A stretch of DNA of 32,702 nucleotides from Verrucomicrobiales bacterium (GTDB taxonomy: Bacteria; Verrucomicrobiota; Verrucomicrobiia; Verrucomicrobiales; DEV007), in the NCBI GenBank assembly GCA_020852405.1, contig JADZAX010000159.1, positions 1-32,702 of the forward strand, written 5' to 3'. A model generated the notes under the pieces. That model worked only from the letters and a program-made list of their open reading frames with translations, ran no database searches and had not been told where the DNA came from. The translations under genes and the position numbers were made by a program. Of this stretch, positions 30,168 through 32,702 are shown piece by piece. The stretch's first letter is position 1, and the number at the start of each line of letters is the position of its first letter.

Positions 30168-32282
30168 CTATGGTAGTGGCGACGTCAACTGCACGGTCGT
30201 GCCTTCGCCTTTCTTACTTTTCACTTTGAGATTGGCTCCAATGTGGTGAGCGCGCCGTCGAAGGTTCGACAATCCGTTGCCTTCCTTGAAGCCTTTCTCA
30301 AGATTGTCAAACCCCCGGCCGTCGTCGGTGACCCTGAGGGTGAGCCGTCCCCGGGCGGCTTCCAGTTCGATCTGGACCCGGGTGGCCTGGGCGTGTTTCA
30401 CGATGTTGTTGAGCACTTCCTTGTAGATGAGGAAAAAGTCGCGCTTGAACTGCAGGGGGAGCAGATCGTCATCGAAACGTCCACTGAGGTCGAAGCGGTA
30501 GACATGGGCTTTGAGCAATGAGGCCGCCGTCTCCCGGAGCCGGGCCAACATTTCCTTCCAGGTCTCCTCCACCGGACGGATCATCCAGACAATGTCCCGC
30601 ATGGACTGGATGGTCCGCTTGGCGGTGTCCTTGATCTCCTGGAGTTCCTCGCGGGCGGCCTCCGGATCGTCGAGGACTTCACTTTCCCCCAACTCCGCCA
30701 GCAGGGCGATACTGGACAGATTGCTCCCGATGTCGTCATGGAAATCACTTGCGATCTGCTGACGGAGCGACTCCAGATCCTTTCTCCGCCGCACCCGCGA
30801 CCGTCCCAGCATCAGGAGAATCAGGGCCACCGTGCCCCCCAGTCCCAATCCACCGTAGCGGACGCCGCGCTCCACCGTGCGATCCACCAGCCCGGCATGA
30901 CGCGACTCCAGATCCCGCCACTCTCTCACGCTCTCCCCCCGGACCTTCAGCGCACTGAGCCACTCCTGGTAGCCGGAGAGCCGATTTCTGCTGTCAAAGC
31001 CATCGACCAGGAATTTGGAGGACCATTTCCCTTCCTCAATGCTATGGGGAGCCATCACGGTCTTGCCTTCGGCCACGTTCCGTTGATCAGAAAACACCTG
31101 GAGCTCGGCCAGGGCAAAGGAAATGGGGACCGGCGTGCGGCGCTCCACGGTGAGCCGGAGGTAGCGGCCGGGGGTTTCCTTGACGGAAATCACGACCGGG
31201 TTGTTGCCCGGCTCGGTGAGCTGGCCGGCGACAAACTGGGCCAGCTTGTCCGCCTTTAGCATGTCGGGATTGTCTGAAATTTCCACACGGAAGGTCAGTG
31301 GAAAGTTGAAGCTGAGCCCGAAGACAAAGTCCTCCGGGATGGCTGGAATGAGGCGGATCTCATTGACCGGAACGGATTCCTCAAGGTCGATCTGCACCCA
31401 CGATTCCTTGGTTTTTTCGGTCGTCTGGCTCTGGAACCCCGAGCTGGGACTGCTTTCGGCACGATGCGGCAACCCCAGGGAAGTGCGGCCATCCGTGAGG
31501 TAAGCGCGGGACCAGAGCGATGCCTGCTCCGCGGTATCCAACGAGCGCACCGGTCGGCCGGCCGCGAGATTGCGATCCCCTTTGAGCACGAAGAGTTCCC
31601 CCAACGCAAGGACCGGGGCTCCGGTGCGGCCTTCTCCCGGCTGCCAAAGCTGGAACGCCGTGAGCCGGACATAGCGGCCCTTCATGCCACTGACTTCGGC
31701 AAAAAAGGGCGCCTCCCGGGCCTCGTTGCGGTCTTTGGCACGGTATTCGGCCAGGGTCTCATAGGTCCGGAACTCCGCATCATCAGAGATGTCGAGCCGG
31801 AAACTCCGGGGAAAGCCGTAGCCGATTTCGGTGCGACGGTCCAAAGCGACCGTGACCGGGGTCACCGCCACGGCGTCGGGGCTGACAGTCTCGCCCAGAT
31901 CGACCTGGACCCACTTCGGCCGGGTCCGTGAGATCCCGCTGTGGTAGCCAAATTCCACCGGCTTGAGCGCGGTTTGGCGGAAGTCCGGAAGCAATTTCAA
32001 TTGATCCACGATCTGTTGTTGGCGTTCCTCCACGTCCCGCAACTCGGCATTGAAAATCCGGGCAAACTTCTCCGCCGGACCTTCCCGCTGAAGCAGCTGC
32101 GGTTCAATGAGATCGGCGGGAACCTCCCGGGGAAGTCCGGGGGCGGGTTCCGAAGGCGTCTCAGAATCCCCCATCCCCGGCAGCGTGAACTGGGCCCGGA
32201 CTGGTGCCGTGACGCCCAACACGAGCAGCGAGGCCATCAAACAGACCCGGCGCAGACTCGATGACGATGGAAACAGCCTCAT
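30168..32282 (-). CDS. Sensor histidine kinase with two discoidin-like extracytoplasmic regions
   Basis: A 704-residue membrane sensor kinase of the HisKA_3 class. A signal peptide (LLVLGVTAPVRAQ) leads into a long extracytoplasmic part with two similar segments, each with WVQVDLGE or WVQIDLEE followed by FRLDISDDAEF or FRVEISDNPD and then GRYVRLTA or GRYLRLTV. This is the pattern of F5/8 type C (discoidin) domains, at about 100-235 and 238-405. A coiled stretch and one membrane span (about 475-495, GGLGLGGTVALILLMLG) precede the dimerisation helix with DFHDDIGSNLSSI, phospho-acceptor His515. The ATPase motifs NNIVKHAQ, DDGRGF and GNGLSNLRRRAHHIGA are intact. Its ATG overlaps the stop of the upstream propeller gene (ATGA), and the regulator gene follows. 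It probably senses a surface carbohydrate or protein ligand. Confidence 0.9.
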   Translation of the reverse strand: MRLFPSSSSLRRVCLMASLLVLGVTAPVRAQFTLPGMGDSETPSEPAPGLPREVPADLIEPQLLQREGPAEKFARIFNAELRDVEERQQQIVDQLKLLPDFRQTALKPVEFGYHSGISRTRPKWVQVDLGETVSPDAVAVTPVTVALDRRTEIGYGFPRSFRLDISDDAEFRTYETLAEYRAKDRNEAREAPFFAEVSGMKGRYVRLTAFQLWQPGEGRTGAPVLALGELFVLKGDRNLAAGRPVRSLDTAEQASLWSRAYLTDGRTSLGLPHRAESSPSSGFQSQTTEKTKESWVQIDLEESVPVNEIRLIPAIPEDFVFGLSFNFPLTFRVEISDNPDMLKADKLAQFVAGQLTEPGNNPVVISVKETPGRYLRLTVERRTPVPISFALAELQVFSDQRNVAEGKTVMAPHSIEEGKWSSKFLVDGFDSRNRLSGYQEWLSALKVRGESVREWRDLESRHAGLVDRTVERGVRYGGLGLGGTVALILLMLGRSRVRRRKDLESLRQQIASDFHDDIGSNLSSIALLAELGESEVLDDPEAAREELQEIKDTAKRTIQSMRDIVWMIRPVEETWKEMLARLRETAASLLKAHVYRFDLSGRFDDDLLPLQFKRDFFLIYKEVLNNIVKHAQATRVQIELEAARGRLTLRVTDDGRGFDNLEKGFKEGNGLSNLRRRAHHIGANLKVKSKKGEGTTVQLTSPLP

Positions 32283-32702
32283 GGTTTCTTTTCCAGACGG
32301 TACATGGCATGCTCCGTCCGCAAATACAGCGCCCGTCCCACGGCAGCCGGAGAGGCCATGATGGCGCCTTCGAGGGTGTTCTCCCCCAGTTTTTGGTAAA
32401 CTGGTCCGGGAGCCAGAACCAGCATCACGCCTTCCTGGCTGCCGAGATACAGTTTGCCATCGGCATACAGCGGGGACGAGGCGAAGTTCCCTCCAATCCG
32501 CTCTTGGTAATGTGCTTCTCCGGTTGCCGCATCAAAGCAGGAGAGAACGCCCGAGTCGTTCACCACATAGACATTCGGTCCTACGAGGATGGGGGAAGGC
32601 ATACGGGGGATGGCTTTCTTCTGGCGCCAGATTTCCTGCGGAGCTCCCGAGCCTTCCAGGCTGTAGGCCACCAATTCCGTTTTGCCGAAACCGGTCGCGA
32701 GA
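32279..32702 (-). CDS. PQQ-type beta-propeller protein (5' end outside window)
   Basis: The last 140 or so residues of an exported-type propeller whose beginning lies beyond the window. Blades are recognisable: ELVAYSLEGSGAPQEIWRQK, SPILVGPNVYVVNDSGVLSC, FDAATGEAHYQERIGGNFAS, SPLYADGKLYLGSQEGVMLV and the closing ASPAAVGRALYLRTEHAMYR. The C-terminal pattern (PVYQKLGENTLEG, LYLRTE) is like that of the propeller at 27968-29236. The frame is open to position 32702. Its TGA stop overlaps the kinase ATG, so translation of the kinase is probably coupled to it. The shared operon suggests that this propeller works with, or is controlled alongside, the sensor. Confidence 0.87.
   Translation of the reverse strand, partial: LATGFGKTELVAYSLEGSGAPQEIWRQKKAIPRMPSPILVGPNVYVVNDSGVLSCFDAATGEAHYQERIGGNFASSPLYADGKLYLGSQEGVMLVLAPGPVYQKLGENTLEGAIMASPAAVGRALYLRTEHAMYRLEKKP

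Noticed and set aside
1-32702. CRISPR arrays, rRNA and tRNA genes, transposases
   Set aside because: I looked for regularly spaced direct repeats, cloverleaf-type segments, rRNA-like stretches and DDE or tyrosine recombinase proteins and saw none.

Overview
The window looks like chromosomal DNA from a GC-rich member of the Verrucomicrobia/Planctomycetes group, most likely a verrucomicrobium. The basis is gene content: two DUF1501 proteins, a giant cytochrome/WD40/DUF1549/DUF1553 protein, three PQQ-type beta-propeller proteins, a sulfatase and two secreted Gfo/Idh/MocA oxidoreductases. This is inference from known family distribution; there is no rRNA or tRNA gene to place the organism.

Layout. 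1-7.7 kb (minus strand): the 5' part of a PstS phosphate-binding protein behind a possible Pho-box-like repeat, then a two-gene unit of the 1714-residue cytochrome/WD40/DUF1549/DUF1553 protein followed by a Tat-exported DUF1501 protein. 8-12.2 kb (plus strand): an 882-residue PQQ-type propeller protein, a small Tll0287-like c-type haem protein preceded by an NsrR-like palindrome, and a NAGPA-type phosphodiester glycosidase. 12.2-17.65 kb: a lower-GC block of eight short or unrelated genes, all on the minus strand, separated by spacers rich in inverted repeats. Two pairs of these spacers are homologous while the genes between them are not, which resembles an integron cassette array without a visible integrase. 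17.7-22.3 kb: an arylsulfatase-type sulfatase diverging from a DUF1501-Gfo/Idh/MocA pair. 22.3-25.5 kb (minus): a two-gene membrane unit of an ArnT-like glycosyltransferase and a PAP2 phosphatase with an extra C-terminal beta-rich domain. 25.6-26.3 kb: aat, the leucyl/phenylalanyl-tRNA-protein transferase. 26.3-29.2 kb: a Tat-exported Gfo/Idh/MocA oxidoreductase diverging from another PQQ-type propeller. 29.4-32.7 kb (minus): an operon of a PQQ-type propeller (cut by the window end), a histidine kinase with two discoidin-like sensor regions, and a NarL-type response regulator.

How it fits together. Most genes outside the 12.2-17.65 kb block encode envelope or exported proteins typical of heterotrophic polysaccharide users: electron-transfer or haem proteins, sulfatase, secreted sugar-type oxidoreductases and propellers. 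The kinase start codon overlaps the stop codon of the propeller gene, tying that propeller to signalling. Several plus-strand genes lack a Shine-Dalgarno sequence and have promoter-like hexamers ending 5-7 bases before the ATG, which suggests leaderless transcripts. The candidate cassette array is the least expected feature.
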